From a virus, in the IMG/VR virus record IMGVR_UViG_3300028393_000179, positions 1 to 36,445 of that record: 36,445 nt of DNA. One strand, 5' to 3'. This document shows positions 1 to 7,919 of this stretch, one piece after another. How positions within the stretch are numbered: position 1 is the first letter of the stretch; every line of letters begins with the position of its first letter. The translations under genes were made by a program, and so were the position numbers. The notes beneath the pieces are model-generated. The model was not told where the DNA came from. It saw only the letters and a program-made list of their open reading frames with translations, and did not search any database.

Positions 1-232
1 ACGTAGCGGATGACGGTGTAAACCCAGTGGTGCCCGCCGAGAAGGTCGAGACGTTGGTCGTTGCACCGTTGCTCGCCAGCAGCTTGACCGTGCCCGCTGC
101 GTTCTTAAAGTACAGCTTCTCGTCAGTGGTATTAAGTGCCAACTCCCCGGCAACGAGGTTGGTGTTGACCGGCACAGCCGACGCTGTGGTGCTGTAGTAC
201 AACGAAATGGGGGTAAAGCCTGTTGCTGCCAT
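1..232 (-). CDS. Tail fibre / receptor-binding protein, N-terminal part (cut by window edge)
   Basis: The first 77 codons of a minus-strand gene that leaves the window on the left. The start ATG at 232 is preceded by a strong AAGGAG ribosome binding site that shares bases with the stop codon of the fibre gene upstream, so the two are translationally close. The visible peptide begins MAATGFTPISLYYSTTAS and contains GELALNTTDEKLYFKN, a pattern common at the N-terminus of phage fibre and receptor-binding proteins, including those resembling the Bordetella phage Mtd N-terminal region. It probably belongs to the adsorption apparatus with the 727-residue fibre. The receptor-binding part is outside the window, so the specific assignment is inference. 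Confidence 0.7.
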   Translation of the reverse strand, partial: MAATGFTPISLYYSTTASAVPVNTNLVAGELALNTTDEKLYFKNAAGTVKLLASNGATTNVSTFSAGTTGFTPSSAT

Positions 233-241
233 CGTAGCTCC

Positions 242-2425
242 TTAAAATGTGCCGCCTGAAATGCCGCCGATAGCGGTCAGTTTCTTGGCTATGTAAACAC
301 CACCAGCTACCGTCATAGCCCCAGTCGTGCTTGATTGTTCAGTTGTAGCAGTGATTGAAACAGTACCGGCGCCGTTAATCCGCATTCTTTCGGTGGTTAT
401 AAGCCCGCCATCATTTGCAACGCCAATACCGACACCAAAAGCAAGGTATTCAGTGCCCCAAGCACTAGTACTAAACCCAGACCATATATCCGCTGATCTG
501 CGCGGGTCGTTATCTCCGGTGCCTACAAATGTAGACTTAAACGAATACCCAGATGTCAGCCCTTGCGCTGTATTTCCTGACGTAGCTAAAAAATTTACGT
601 TTGGTAAAGTTCCAAAATTAAGAGTAGATTCTATTTTTGCTTGGGAAGTTGCGCCGCCAGTCAGGGTTGAGACGCCTGTTACTCCAAGGGTTGTGCTGGC
701 TGTAATTGCTGCGGCAGCTAGGGTGCCCGTAAATGTAGGGGATGCGCTCAAGACGGCGCTGCCCGTGCCTGTGCTGGTGGTGACTCCTGTGCCGCCGTTG
801 GCGACCGCCAAGGTGCCGGCGACCGTGATGGCGCCGGTGGTGGCGCTGGCCGGCGTCAGGCCGGTCGTGCCGAAGTTGAGCGAACTGACACCAGATCCTG
901 CACCGGAGAACTGCGCCCAGGTGATCGCGGTCACGCCGATCGTGCCGCCGGCGTTGCTCGTGCAGACCCAGCCCGTATCGGCCTGGGTGGTCCCGGTTTC
1001 GATGAACACGTACGCCCCAGGCACCTCGGCCCAGGTGTCCATGTCCAGAGCACGGGTCCACGAGCCTGCGGCGACAAGGTAGATGCCGTTGTCCGCAGCG
1101 GTCGACTGGTTCTTGACTAGGCAACGATCACCCGCCACCAGAGAGACCCCATCAATCGTCTGAGGCGCGGACAGCGTGATGTTGACCGTGGTCGCTGCGA
1201 CGCAGGACGCTTTGGTGTCCAGGCCCTGGGCCACCGTGTCAACGTAGCTTTTGTTTGCGATGTCGGTGCTGCCCGACGGCGTGGTGCTCACCGTTCCTGT
1301 CGTCAAGGCGACAGAGGTCAGGTCAGTATTCGCCCCCTTCAGCGCGAAGGCCGCGCCGGCGCTGGTCGTGGCCCCGGTGCCGCCGTTGGCGATCGGAAGC
1401 GTGCCCGAGACGTCTGCCGTCAGGCTCACCGCCCCGAAGGTAGGCGCACCGGCGGCGTTGCCGTGCAGGACCGTGGTGGTGGTACCCAGGCTCGCCAGAG
1501 GCGCAGGGGCCGCGCCAGCGCCGCCACCCAGGACGATCGCGTTGGCGGTCAGTGCACCAGACGACGCCCAGGTCGTGCCGCTGGTGAAGTACGGCACGCC
1601 GCCGGACGTGCCGGCGACCGTCAGCGCCAAGGTACCCGTGCTAGTGATCGGGGACCCCGCGACAGAGATCAGGCCGCCCGTGAACGACTGCGCAACAGAC
1701 GTCACACCGGTGCCGGTAGTGACCGAGCCCCAGGCGCCGTTCGCGTAGCCCTCAAAAGTGGCCGTGGTCGAGTTGTAGCGGAAGTTGCCGTTGGTGGCCG
1801 ACCCGCGCTGCGCGGTAGTGCCTACCGGGACGACTAGGCCGCCGGTGCCCGGCAACACCGGGTTCGACGAGATCGCAATGACCGGGGAGTTGGCAAAGTC
1901 ACCATCGGTGACGCTGATCTGGTTGGTCGTGCCCAGTACCGACCGGGTGACCACAGTGTTCGAGCTCGTCAGCACCAGGGCGCCGGTGCCCGACGCGCCG
2001 GCCACCGCCAGGGCAACCCCAGTCAGCGCGAACGTCGGGTTGCCCGCGACACCGTCACCGTTGGTGACCGACAGGCCGGTGGTGGACGAGGACATCGTCC
2101 TGGAGGCCACCGCGTTGCTGGCGGTCTTGGCGATCATGCCGTTGGAGGCCGCCTCAAGGCTCCCAGAGGCCGCGTTCAGGGTGATGGTGAGGGTAGACTG
2201 CGCCCCCGCGTCCACGAGCCCTACACCGGTCCCGTTGGACAGCGCGCGGCTGTTGTTGAGCGTGGGCTCTTGGTTCTTGGTCAGGAAGGTCTGGGTCTGC
2301 ACGGGCGACCCGGCCAGCGCCGCGGTCGTCGTCCGTACCGTCACCCCGTTCTGGACGATCGGGACCGATTCAGTGCCCGTGATTGCACCGGCGGCGGGTA
2401 GTTGGGTGATTGTTACGTTTGCCAT
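242..2425 (-). CDS. Tail fibre protein
   Basis: A 727-residue, low-complexity Gly/Thr/Ala/Ser-rich protein of the beta-structured fibre type. Two copies of the fibre motif ANGGTGxTT are visible (LPIANGGTGATT and LAVANGGTGVTT). Between them lies a recognisable fibre domain with VAQGLDTKAS, TIDGVSLVAGDRCLVKNQ and NGIYLVAAGSWTRA. The C-terminus, after about residue 590, is compositionally different: its DNA at roughly 300-650 is clearly more AT-rich than the rest of the gene. This suggests a swapped receptor-specificity tip. The start overlaps the preceding stop in a TAATG junction, indicating translational coupling. It probably recognises the host surface; the receptor is not predictable from sequence. 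Confidence 0.88.
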   Translation of the reverse strand: MANVTITQLPAAGAITGTESVPIVQNGVTVRTTTAALAGSPVQTQTFLTKNQEPTLNNSRALSNGTGVGLVDAGAQSTLTITLNAASGSLEAASNGMIAKTASNAVASRTMSSSTTGLSVTNGDGVAGNPTFALTGVALAVAGASGTGALVLTSSNTVVTRSVLGTTNQISVTDGDFANSPVIAISSNPVLPGTGGLVVPVGTTAQRGSATNGNFRYNSTTATFEGYANGAWGSVTTGTGVTSVAQSFTGGLISVAGSPITSTGTLALTVAGTSGGVPYFTSGTTWASSGALTANAIVLGGGAGAAPAPLASLGTTTTVLHGNAAGAPTFGAVSLTADVSGTLPIANGGTGATTSAGAAFALKGANTDLTSVALTTGTVSTTPSGSTDIANKSYVDTVAQGLDTKASCVAATTVNITLSAPQTIDGVSLVAGDRCLVKNQSTAADNGIYLVAAGSWTRALDMDTWAEVPGAYVFIETGTTQADTGWVCTSNAGGTIGVTAITWAQFSGAGSGVSSLNFGTTGLTPASATTGAITVAGTLAVANGGTGVTTSTGTGSAVLSASPTFTGTLAAAAITASTTLGVTGVSTLTGGATSQAKIESTLNFGTLPNVNFLATSGNTAQGLTSGYSFKSTFVGTGDNDPRRSADIWSGFSTSAWGTEYLAFGVGIGVANDGGLITTERMRINGAGTVSITATTEQSSTTGAMTVAGGVYIAKKLTAIGGISGGTF

Positions 2426-2772
2426 TACTGCCCCGGGGAGGTGGTCAAGGTGTCGAGGTTCCCGTTGTTCGATGGGGTCTGCGTGTTCTGTTCTGGAGAC
2501 AGGTCAAACTGGTTGTTGCCAGTGGTCTCGATCGCATTCGGGTCTACCGCGATGCTGACATCGGGCCTGGGGAACCGGATCGTGATCTTCTCAGTCGGAC
2601 GCGGCGCCAGCCGGTACGGGTCCTTCTCGTCCGCGCAGCCCTGGTCGCATACTAGCAAACCCGGGAAGTTTGGATCGGTTTGGGCCACCGAGTGCGCGCG
2701 CTTCATCTTGCACCGGTCGCAGATAAATATGGCGATGTCCGAACCGCCTCGGGTGTCGAGGAAGCGCGGCAT
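2425..2772 (-). CDS. Conserved small virion-region protein with Cys pairs
   Basis: A 115-residue protein lying between the adaptor and fibre genes and overlapping the fibre start by one base. It carries two cysteine pairs, CDRC (residues 18-21) and CDQGC (42-46), spaced as in a small zinc ribbon. Proteins with this kind of N-terminal ICDRC...VCxxC arrangement are common next to adaptor genes in podovirus-like genomes. The C-terminal half (TEKITIRFPRPDVSIAVDPN, then Asn/Gln/Thr-rich) looks extended. A structural or assembly role is inferred from position only; zinc binding is a prediction. Confidence 0.75.
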   Translation of the reverse strand: MPRFLDTRGGSDIAIFICDRCKMKRAHSVAQTDPNFPGLLVCDQGCADEKDPYRLAPRPTEKITIRFPRPDVSIAVDPNAIETTGNNQFDLSPEQNTQTPSNNGNLDTLTTSPGQ

Positions 2773-2775
2773 GGC

Positions 2776-3846
2776 CTACCTTGAGTACACCGAGATGTTC
2801 GGCGCGAAGTAGATCGGCGATTTGTCGCGTTCTTCCTGCTCCGCCATGTTGAAGTACTTCTCGGCCTGGACCTCAAGGTACTGAATCCGCCCGACGTCAA
2901 CGCCCGGGAGCTCCTGGGCCATCTGGTGCGCCAGCATGTTCTGGATCGCCATCAGCCACCGGTCGGGGATCGCGAGCTGTCCGCTCAAGGCGCCCACGTC
3001 CTGCACGTAGGCCGAGTACCACACCGTCATCTGCACGAACGAGCTCGATGGTGTTGGCCAGACCGTGATGGTGGCCTGGGGGATGGTGCGGTTGAGCCAG
3101 TACTGGAACGGCTGGTTGGCCGTGAAGTTCTTGTTGGGCAGGTTAGTGTAGTCGTCTCGGTTGAGCCGCGACATGGTGATTTCGGTCGAGTTGTTCCCGA
3201 AGTACAACTCACGCAGCGCCAGGGTGGTGCCGCCGGTGGCGCGCATCCGGTAGTACGACACGTTGGCGCCTGGGTCGATGTCCTGCCAGATCCACTGGCC
3301 ATCGGTCACCGTGGCGCTGGTGGCGGTGTACAGGGCCTTCCAGGTGCTGTTGTCGGATGACGCCTCAAGCACGTAGCTCCAAACGGCATCGCCACCGCTG
3401 GCAACGTAGGGCATGAACCCGATCGACCCCAGGTACTGGGGGTTGCTGCCGTAGTTGACCGAGATGTTGCCGTTGGCCGACGTCTGCGCGCAGTACGTCG
3501 TGGTGTTCTGGTCGTAGACGTTGGCGACCGTGCCGCCGGCGGAGCTGGTGTACCCGCCAGAGGGCTGCGTCATGGTCCTGTACAGCGCGTTCAGGACGTC
3601 ATTGCCACCGACCGGCAGCAGGTACTCGTACTGGTTGGCGAGCAGGCCGATGACCTGCTTCTTGATGGCAAAGTACTGGATGCCCTGATTGATCAGGTTG
3701 CTCAGGACATAGAAGAGCGACTCCTTGGCAGCCTGGACCTGCTCAACCGTCAGTTCCTCGGCGAGCTTACCCGCACGACGAGCGCCGTGGTCGATCAGGT
3801 TTTGGACGCTGATGGTCGTCTGTCCAACGGTGCCTGAGTACGCCAT
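2776..3846 (-). CDS. Head-tail adaptor (P22 gp4-like) with inserted discoidin-like domain
   Basis: A 356-residue protein. Its outer parts match the podovirus adaptor / packaged-DNA-stabilisation pattern: an N-terminal helical region (residues 1-92, with YEYLLPVGGNDVLNALYR) and a C-terminal region from about 219 with MSRLNRDDYTNLPNK, QYWLNR, ITVWPTPSS, IPDRWLMAIQNMLAHQMAQE and a final helix. This family forms the ring below the portal that closes the filled head. Residues about 93-218 interrupt the family fold with a domain resembling F5/8 type C (discoidin/galactose-binding): NVYDQNTTTYCAQTS near its start, LGSIGFMPY, YVLEASSDNSTWKALY and YYRMRATGG..LALRELYFG at its end. The insertion may be a surface carbohydrate-binding decoration. 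Confidence 0.82.
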   Translation of the reverse strand: MAYSGTVGQTTISVQNLIDHGARRAGKLAEELTVEQVQAAKESLFYVLSNLINQGIQYFAIKKQVIGLLANQYEYLLPVGGNDVLNALYRTMTQPSGGYTSSAGGTVANVYDQNTTTYCAQTSANGNISVNYGSNPQYLGSIGFMPYVASGGDAVWSYVLEASSDNSTWKALYTATSATVTDGQWIWQDIDPGANVSYYRMRATGGTTLALRELYFGNNSTEITMSRLNRDDYTNLPNKNFTANQPFQYWLNRTIPQATITVWPTPSSSFVQMTVWYSAYVQDVGALSGQLAIPDRWLMAIQNMLAHQMAQELPGVDVGRIQYLEVQAEKYFNMAEQEERDKSPIYFAPNISVYSR

Positions 3847-3855
3847 GGGTATCCT

Positions 3856-4368
3856 TTACCAGCCGGGGCATTTCCAACGCTTCAACGACGCCTTGGCGCG
3901 GGGTGCGTCACCCTTTGAGTGCTCCACCACGCCTGACATCCTGGCGCAGAACGAGTCCTTGCGGCCACCACCGCCGGGCTGCGGCGCCTTGAGGTGCGAT
4001 CCGGTCTCCCGATTGTACTTCTCGCGACCTTTGGTGGTGAGCCCGGCGCCCTTGTCCACCGACAGCTTCTCACCACGCCCAACCGCCAACGACGGGCCGC
4101 CTTCTTTCTTCTTCACCGTCTCGGCGGACTGCTTGAACGCCTCGGCAGTCGGGGCGCCCTTAGCGCCTGGGCGGCGCATTTTCTCTTTGGACCCGTGCTC
4201 AATCCGCTCCTGCTTGGCGTGGATGTTGGCGTACAAGCCGCCGCCGCCCTTCATGCCGTCAGCCTTGACAAACTCCTTGCCGACGCTCTGCGGGACGCCA
4301 CCAAACCCGCCCTTGGTGTGCGCGGCGGCTTCCATGAGGCGGTGTTGCGCTGGGGATTTGCTGGGCAT
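3856..4368 (-). CDS. Basic conserved phage protein (DUF6321-like C-terminus)
   Basis: A 170-residue, Lys/Arg/Gly-rich protein. The N-terminus (SPAQHRLMEAAAH, GVPQSVGKEFVKAD) and the C-terminus (GLTTKGREKYNRETGSHLK, RKDSFCARMSG, KASLKRWKCPGW) are both motifs seen repeatedly in uncultured and podovirus-like phage genomes. The C-terminal part fits the family I know as DUF6321. It lies in the structural block between the adaptor and another virion protein. The very basic character fits a DNA-contacting or internal virion protein, but the function is not established. It contains a GG-rich stretch after KADG, similar in style to the GG motifs in the neighbouring virion proteins. Confidence 0.75.
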   Translation of the reverse strand: MPSKSPAQHRLMEAAAHTKGGFGGVPQSVGKEFVKADGMKGGGGLYANIHAKQERIEHGSKEKMRRPGAKGAPTAEAFKQSAETVKKKEGGPSLAVGRGEKLSVDKGAGLTTKGREKYNRETGSHLKAPQPGGGGRKDSFCARMSGVVEHSKGDAPRAKASLKRWKCPGW

Positions 4369-4370
4369 GA

Positions 4371-5144
4371 TCAGTCCGGGTTCTTGACAATCACGATGCT
4401 AAAGTTGCCCGTGACGTTTGAAGAGGACGTTGCGCTCGCCCGAACCTCAATGTCCGTTTTTTCAGTAAACGCCAGCGGGTAGTTCAACGGGATGTTGAAA
4501 GCACTACCGTTCCCGCACCGACCTTGGATCACGTTGTCAAATACCCCGCCTAGTGGCCTGCCGTACAGGCCGATGCTTGAATAAGCATTTGCAGAAGTGG
4601 AACCTGCAGAACTGAGGAAGTCAAAAACGTACCCCGTGTACCCGGCGGGCACGGTGTAAATGCAAGCAGTCGCACCACCGTCGGCGGTATAGACGCAATA
4701 CACCGTTGCGGGCTTGCCAGTCGTTACCGTGCCAACCCCGGCGTAGATAGTGCCGGCAGCGGCGCCACCAGAGCCCGCGGTGTTGACCAGCAAATGGAAT
4801 ACGCGCAGGTACGAATTTGTCGTATTGACAGCGGTCTGACCGCTCAACGAGACCGTCTCGCTGATCTGGTTATAGCTGCCGTCCAGACCGTAGATAGTGA
4901 CGGTTCTTGCCCCAGTCCCAGCCGCAGTATCGTTTGCGTCTGAGCTTGAAATCTTCATTACAGACGCACTCGCGGGGTACGCATAGACCGTACTCTCGCT
5001 CCAGATCGTCTCGTACGAGGTGCCAACAGTTGCGTTGAACCCGGACACTATAACGGCGGTGTGCCCGTCTACTTGGCCCCGCACGACCTGCAAGTCAAAC
5101 GGTTCAAACGAGCCCTGCCGGGTCGCGGAAGAGTAGGTACCCAT
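4371..5144 (-). CDS. Putative virion structural protein
   Basis: A 257-residue protein if started at the ATG at 5144, which has GGGGAAAG just upstream. An upstream in-frame TTG at 5156 would add four residues but lacks a good ribosome binding site. The sequence (MGTYSSATRQGSFEPFDLQV..., IYGLDGSYNQISETVSLSGQ, VPAGYTGYVFDF, DIEVRASATSSS, FSIVIVKNPD) is beta-rich with small residues and resembles structural proteins found between the capsid and tail genes of podoviruses. No enzymatic motif is visible. It follows an intrinsic terminator, so it may be expressed at a different level from the capsid-proximal genes. Confidence 0.72.
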   Translation of the reverse strand: MGTYSSATRQGSFEPFDLQVVRGQVDGHTAVIVSGFNATVGTSYETIWSESTVYAYPASASVMKISSSDANDTAAGTGARTVTIYGLDGSYNQISETVSLSGQTAVNTTNSYLRVFHLLVNTAGSGGAAAGTIYAGVGTVTTGKPATVYCVYTADGGATACIYTVPAGYTGYVFDFLSSAGSTSANAYSSIGLYGRPLGGVFDNVIQGRCGNGSAFNIPLNYPLAFTEKTDIEVRASATSSSNVTGNFSIVIVKNPD

Positions 5145-5158
5145 GTCTTTCCCCAATT

Positions 5159-5184
5159 AAAAAACAGGGGCCGAGGCCCCTGTT
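5159..5184 (-). terminator. Intrinsic terminator, minus strand
   Basis: On the minus strand the sequence directly after the stop codon at 5186-5188 forms a nine-base-pair stem (AACAGGGGC with GCCCCTGTT, tetraloop CTCG) followed by six T residues. This is a textbook rho-independent terminator. It lies between the repetitive 555-residue virion protein gene and the downstream structural genes. It probably partly attenuates read-through, since the genes to the left have no other obvious promoter. Confidence 0.85.
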
Positions 5185-5185
5185 G

Positions 5186-6853
5186 TCAGCGCATCTTGCG
5201 TAGCTCTGCGGAGGTGTGCCGGTGCACGCGACTAGCTGAACCCCCTCGCTTGTACCCTGACAGGCTACCGGTAGTCGGGCTGTTGCCAAGCACCTTCTGC
5301 ATAGCCTGCTGGGCCGCTAGGGGCGGTGGATTCGCCATCGTGGGCATGCCCATGGGCGGCATCCCGGTGGGCATGCCCGCCGGTACACCAGCCCCCGGCA
5401 TGCCTTGCGGCAGGTTGTCCGGGCCGATCATGCCGCCGTCAGCCTTGCACATCACGCCGCCCTTCTTGCGGGCCATCGGGGGGTTCACGAACCCCCGTCC
5501 AGCGCCAGCCTCTGGGGCGCGTGTCACGAGCCGCTTGATCGCGTCGTAGGCATTGCCTGGGGCATTACGAATCGCGCGAGCCATGCTCATGTCGCTCTCG
5601 TCAGGGCCGATGGCCTTGTCGTAAGCGCCGCGACTGCGGTCAACCATGGGGCCGCCATCGGCCTTCATGGTGACCTTGCCGCCCTTCTTGAAGGTACCGG
5701 ACTGCGCCGTGTTGCTTACCGGCTTGGAAACCGGCTTGCTGGCGTACGCCACGGGACGGCCAGTGTCAACACTGCCCCCCGTGGCGTAGGCTTTTTTTGC
5801 TGAACCACCAGTCTTGAAGCCGCCTGCGTTGCCGTTGCGCACACCACCAGTGCTGGTGCCAGTCATGCCGGGTTTTGATGTGTCGGCGGGTCGGTTGGCC
5901 CAGTCGATGGACCCGCCCGACTTGAAGCCACCGGAGTTCGCCATCTTGACGCCACCAGTGCCCTTGGCCGAGTCGTAACGATCACCGCCCGACACATTGT
6001 TCAAGAACTTGCCCGCGTTGCCCGAAATGGTGCCGCCGTCCTTGTAGCCGGCAGCGCCCGTACGGACCCCGCCCGTGCCCCGAGCGCGGTCAGTCTTGTC
6101 ACCATCCGACATCTTGGTGTTCACAAAAGAACTAGCGTTACCGCCGCCCTTGAGCGCCAGCTTGGTGCCCTTGCCGCCCTTGTGCTCCTGGGCGTCGTGC
6201 TGGCGCATGGCTTTCTTGATCATGGCCTTGTCTTGGCCCATGTCGGTGCTGCCGCCCTTCTTCATCGCCGACATGGGGATGTCGGCCCGGCCACCGCGAA
6301 TGGGGGGTCGTACCATCGGGGCGCGAGCGGTAGGAAGACCAACCGCATTGCGCATCGCTGCGGTCTGTGCAGGGCCCGGGGGCATGTTGGCAAAGTTGTC
6401 CGTAGTGTCAGGCAAGCCAACGGCCTTGCGCATCGCTGCGGTCTGTGCAGGGCCCGGGGGCATGTTGGCAAAGTTGTCCGTAGTGTCAGGCAGGCCAACC
6501 GCACTGCGCATTGCTGCGGTCTGTGCGGGACCCGGGGGCATATTGGCAAAGTTGTTCGGGTCGACCATGCCCCCGTCTGCCTTCTTCATGGTCTTGCCGC
6601 CCTTCTTCATGAAGGGCGCGGCCATGGCCTTGCGACGCTCGGACATGGACGGCTTGCCGGGGCTCATGCCCTCGGCATCACCACCGCGGGGCTTGCCCAC
6701 GGCGATCGCGACCGTCAGGCCCTTGCGCATGGGCGAGTGACCGTCCTGCTCGCAAGCCTTGTCCTTCATGTTGACGTGACCGCCCGTCTTGAGCTTGAGG
6801 ATCACCGATGGCTCGGTGGTCATCATCTTGGTCATTGGTTTGAATTGACCCAT
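5186..6853 (-). CDS. Repetitive Lys/Gly-rich putative virion protein with GG motifs
   Basis: A 555-residue basic, low-complexity protein. Residues about 98-173 hold three near-identical 26-residue repeats with the core FANMPPGPAQTAAMR. The middle contains three related blocks of the form TGGVRxGxAGGFKxGGS. Short motifs such as KKGGKTMKKADGG, FKKGGKVTMKADGG and KKGGVMCKADGG recur. Such K-GG-x-V/KADGG peptides are frequent in phage virion-associated proteins of unknown function. It follows the capsid-region genes and ends in an intrinsic terminator. Abundance of Lys and Gly suggests a DNA-associated internal protein; that is inference. No enzymatic domain was recognised. Confidence 0.75.
   Translation of the reverse strand: MGQFKPMTKMMTTEPSVILKLKTGGHVNMKDKACEQDGHSPMRKGLTVAIAVGKPRGGDAEGMSPGKPSMSERRKAMAAPFMKKGGKTMKKADGGMVDPNNFANMPPGPAQTAAMRSAVGLPDTTDNFANMPPGPAQTAAMRKAVGLPDTTDNFANMPPGPAQTAAMRNAVGLPTARAPMVRPPIRGGRADIPMSAMKKGGSTDMGQDKAMIKKAMRQHDAQEHKGGKGTKLALKGGGNASSFVNTKMSDGDKTDRARGTGGVRTGAAGYKDGGTISGNAGKFLNNVSGGDRYDSAKGTGGVKMANSGGFKSGGSIDWANRPADTSKPGMTGTSTGGVRNGNAGGFKTGGSAKKAYATGGSVDTGRPVAYASKPVSKPVSNTAQSGTFKKGGKVTMKADGGPMVDRSRGAYDKAIGPDESDMSMARAIRNAPGNAYDAIKRLVTRAPEAGAGRGFVNPPMARKKGGVMCKADGGMIGPDNLPQGMPGAGVPAGMPTGMPPMGMPTMANPPPLAAQQAMQKVLGNSPTTGSLSGYKRGGSASRVHRHTSAELRKMR
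6333..6561 (-). repeat. Three tandem 78-bp coding repeats
   Basis: Within the 555-residue gene, units starting at 6333, 6411 and 6489 are nearly identical. Each is 78 bp, so the frame is preserved and 26 residues are repeated (core FANMPPGPAQTAAMR). The first plus-strand unit is the most diverged and the last ends imperfectly. This looks like recent in-frame tandem duplication, and copy number may vary between related phages. Confidence 0.9.
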
Positions 6854-6865
6854 GTCGCTCTCCCT

Positions 6866-7840
6866 TTAGTATTGGGTGACGCCGAGAGCACCGACGCGGG
6901 TTGCGTTGGGGCCGACTGCGATTCCAGGCAACAGGATACCCGTCACTGTCCGAACGATACCGTCCGACGCGGTGGCCGGGGTGTACGTGCCGCGGACGTC
7001 ACCGGTGGCGTTGGTGGCCGTGGCCGTGTCGGCAGCCACAAAGGTGCCAGTGTCTTGCGCCAACGTGTTGTTGCTCTTCACGCTCGCGAGGTACGCGACA
7101 TTGGTCACGCGGACCGGGAAGCCCATCACGTCGCTAGTGCCGATCAGGACTGCTGTGGCCGAACCGGCAATCGTGGCGCCTGAGACCTGATAGAACGCCT
7201 TCTTACCAGTCACTGCGGTGCCCGCAGTGGCCACCGTGATGACCTCCGTCATGGGCTGGCCGTAGTAGTCGTAGCCGCTCACCGTGAACGCACGCGCCGT
7301 GGTTGAGCAGTTCACTTTCACTGCGCGGGGCAGGTCAAGCTGCACCACCGTCGTGCCATCAGAGCGCACGACCGACTTTGCGGAAGTGCCTGCCGTCAGC
7401 GTTACAGCACCGGCAGCAGCCGCCGTCTGCGAAGCCGCGATGTTGTTAGTGACAGCGGCTTGCGGGATGATGTCCCACACATAAATGCGCCCCAAGGGTC
7501 CGATGCCCAGGTCCATCGGCGACGGGTTGTCGAACGTGATGTTGCCGTGCAGGGTCAGCGCGGTGGTGTTGGCGATGTTGATCGCTTGGTTCAACGTGTA
7601 CGTGCCGGTGCCGCCAGCACCGGTCCCAAAGGCGGTGATGTACGTGCCGTCAGTGACGCTGGACCCGTCGACGTACATGCCCAAGACGATCGGCGAACCT
7701 TGGTTCAGCGCGGTGATCGTGAGGGTGGTCGAGGACACGCTGCCGGTGCCACCAGTGGCGGTGGCGGTGTACGGGCGGATCCCTGTGCCCATGTACGTCT
7801 GGGCAGGGCCCAGGAACAGGTCATCGGAAAATTGGGGCAT
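6866..7840 (-). CDS. Putative virion structural/decoration protein
   Basis: A 324-residue, beta-rich, Ala/Thr/Gly-rich protein encoded directly after the major capsid gene. An N-terminal insert (about residues 25-90) has the form GSVSSTTLTITALNQGSP..VTDGTYITAFGTGAGGTGTYTLNQ, a modular beta-domain seen in many phage capsid and tail proteins. The remainder includes PLGRIYVWDIIPQAA, LDLPRAVKVNCSTTARAFTV and GYDYYGQPMTEVI, resembling structural proteins that follow gpT-like capsid genes. A good AAGGAG site precedes the ATG at 7840. Decoration or head-completion is inferred from position. Confidence 0.75.
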   Translation of the reverse strand: MPQFSDDLFLGPAQTYMGTGIRPYTATATGGTGSVSSTTLTITALNQGSPIVLGMYVDGSSVTDGTYITAFGTGAGGTGTYTLNQAINIANTTALTLHGNITFDNPSPMDLGIGPLGRIYVWDIIPQAAVTNNIAASQTAAAAGAVTLTAGTSAKSVVRSDGTTVVQLDLPRAVKVNCSTTARAFTVSGYDYYGQPMTEVITVATAGTAVTGKKAFYQVSGATIAGSATAVLIGTSDVMGFPVRVTNVAYLASVKSNNTLAQDTGTFVAADTATATNATGDVRGTYTPATASDGIVRTVTGILLPGIAVGPNATRVGALGVTQY

Positions 7841-7885
7841 GGTGAACTCCTTCTTGAAAAGTTTGTTCAGAGCAATGATTGGGTA

Positions 7886-7908
7886 GGGCGGGGATCAGAT
7901 CCCCGCCC
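7886..7908 (-). terminator. Hairpin after the major capsid gene
   Basis: A perfect nine-base-pair stem (GGGCGGGGA with TCCCCGCCC, five-base loop) lies 12 bases after the capsid stop codon on the minus strand. No T-run follows, so it is either a weak terminator or an mRNA 3'-end stabiliser. Such an element can raise capsid mRNA relative to downstream genes. Confidence 0.6.
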
Positions 7909-7919
7909 CTGGTGGCACC

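Noticed and set aside
327-1748. Plus-strand frames opposite the tail fibre
   Set aside because: Pro/Val-rich antisense shadows of repetitive Thr/Gly codons, without ribosome binding sites and contradicted by the fibre motifs on the minus strand.
1-2425. Diversity-generating retroelement associated with the Mtd-like N-terminal peptide
   Set aside because: No reverse transcriptase, template repeat or adenine-biased variable repeat is visible; only the N-terminus of the adhesin is inside the window.
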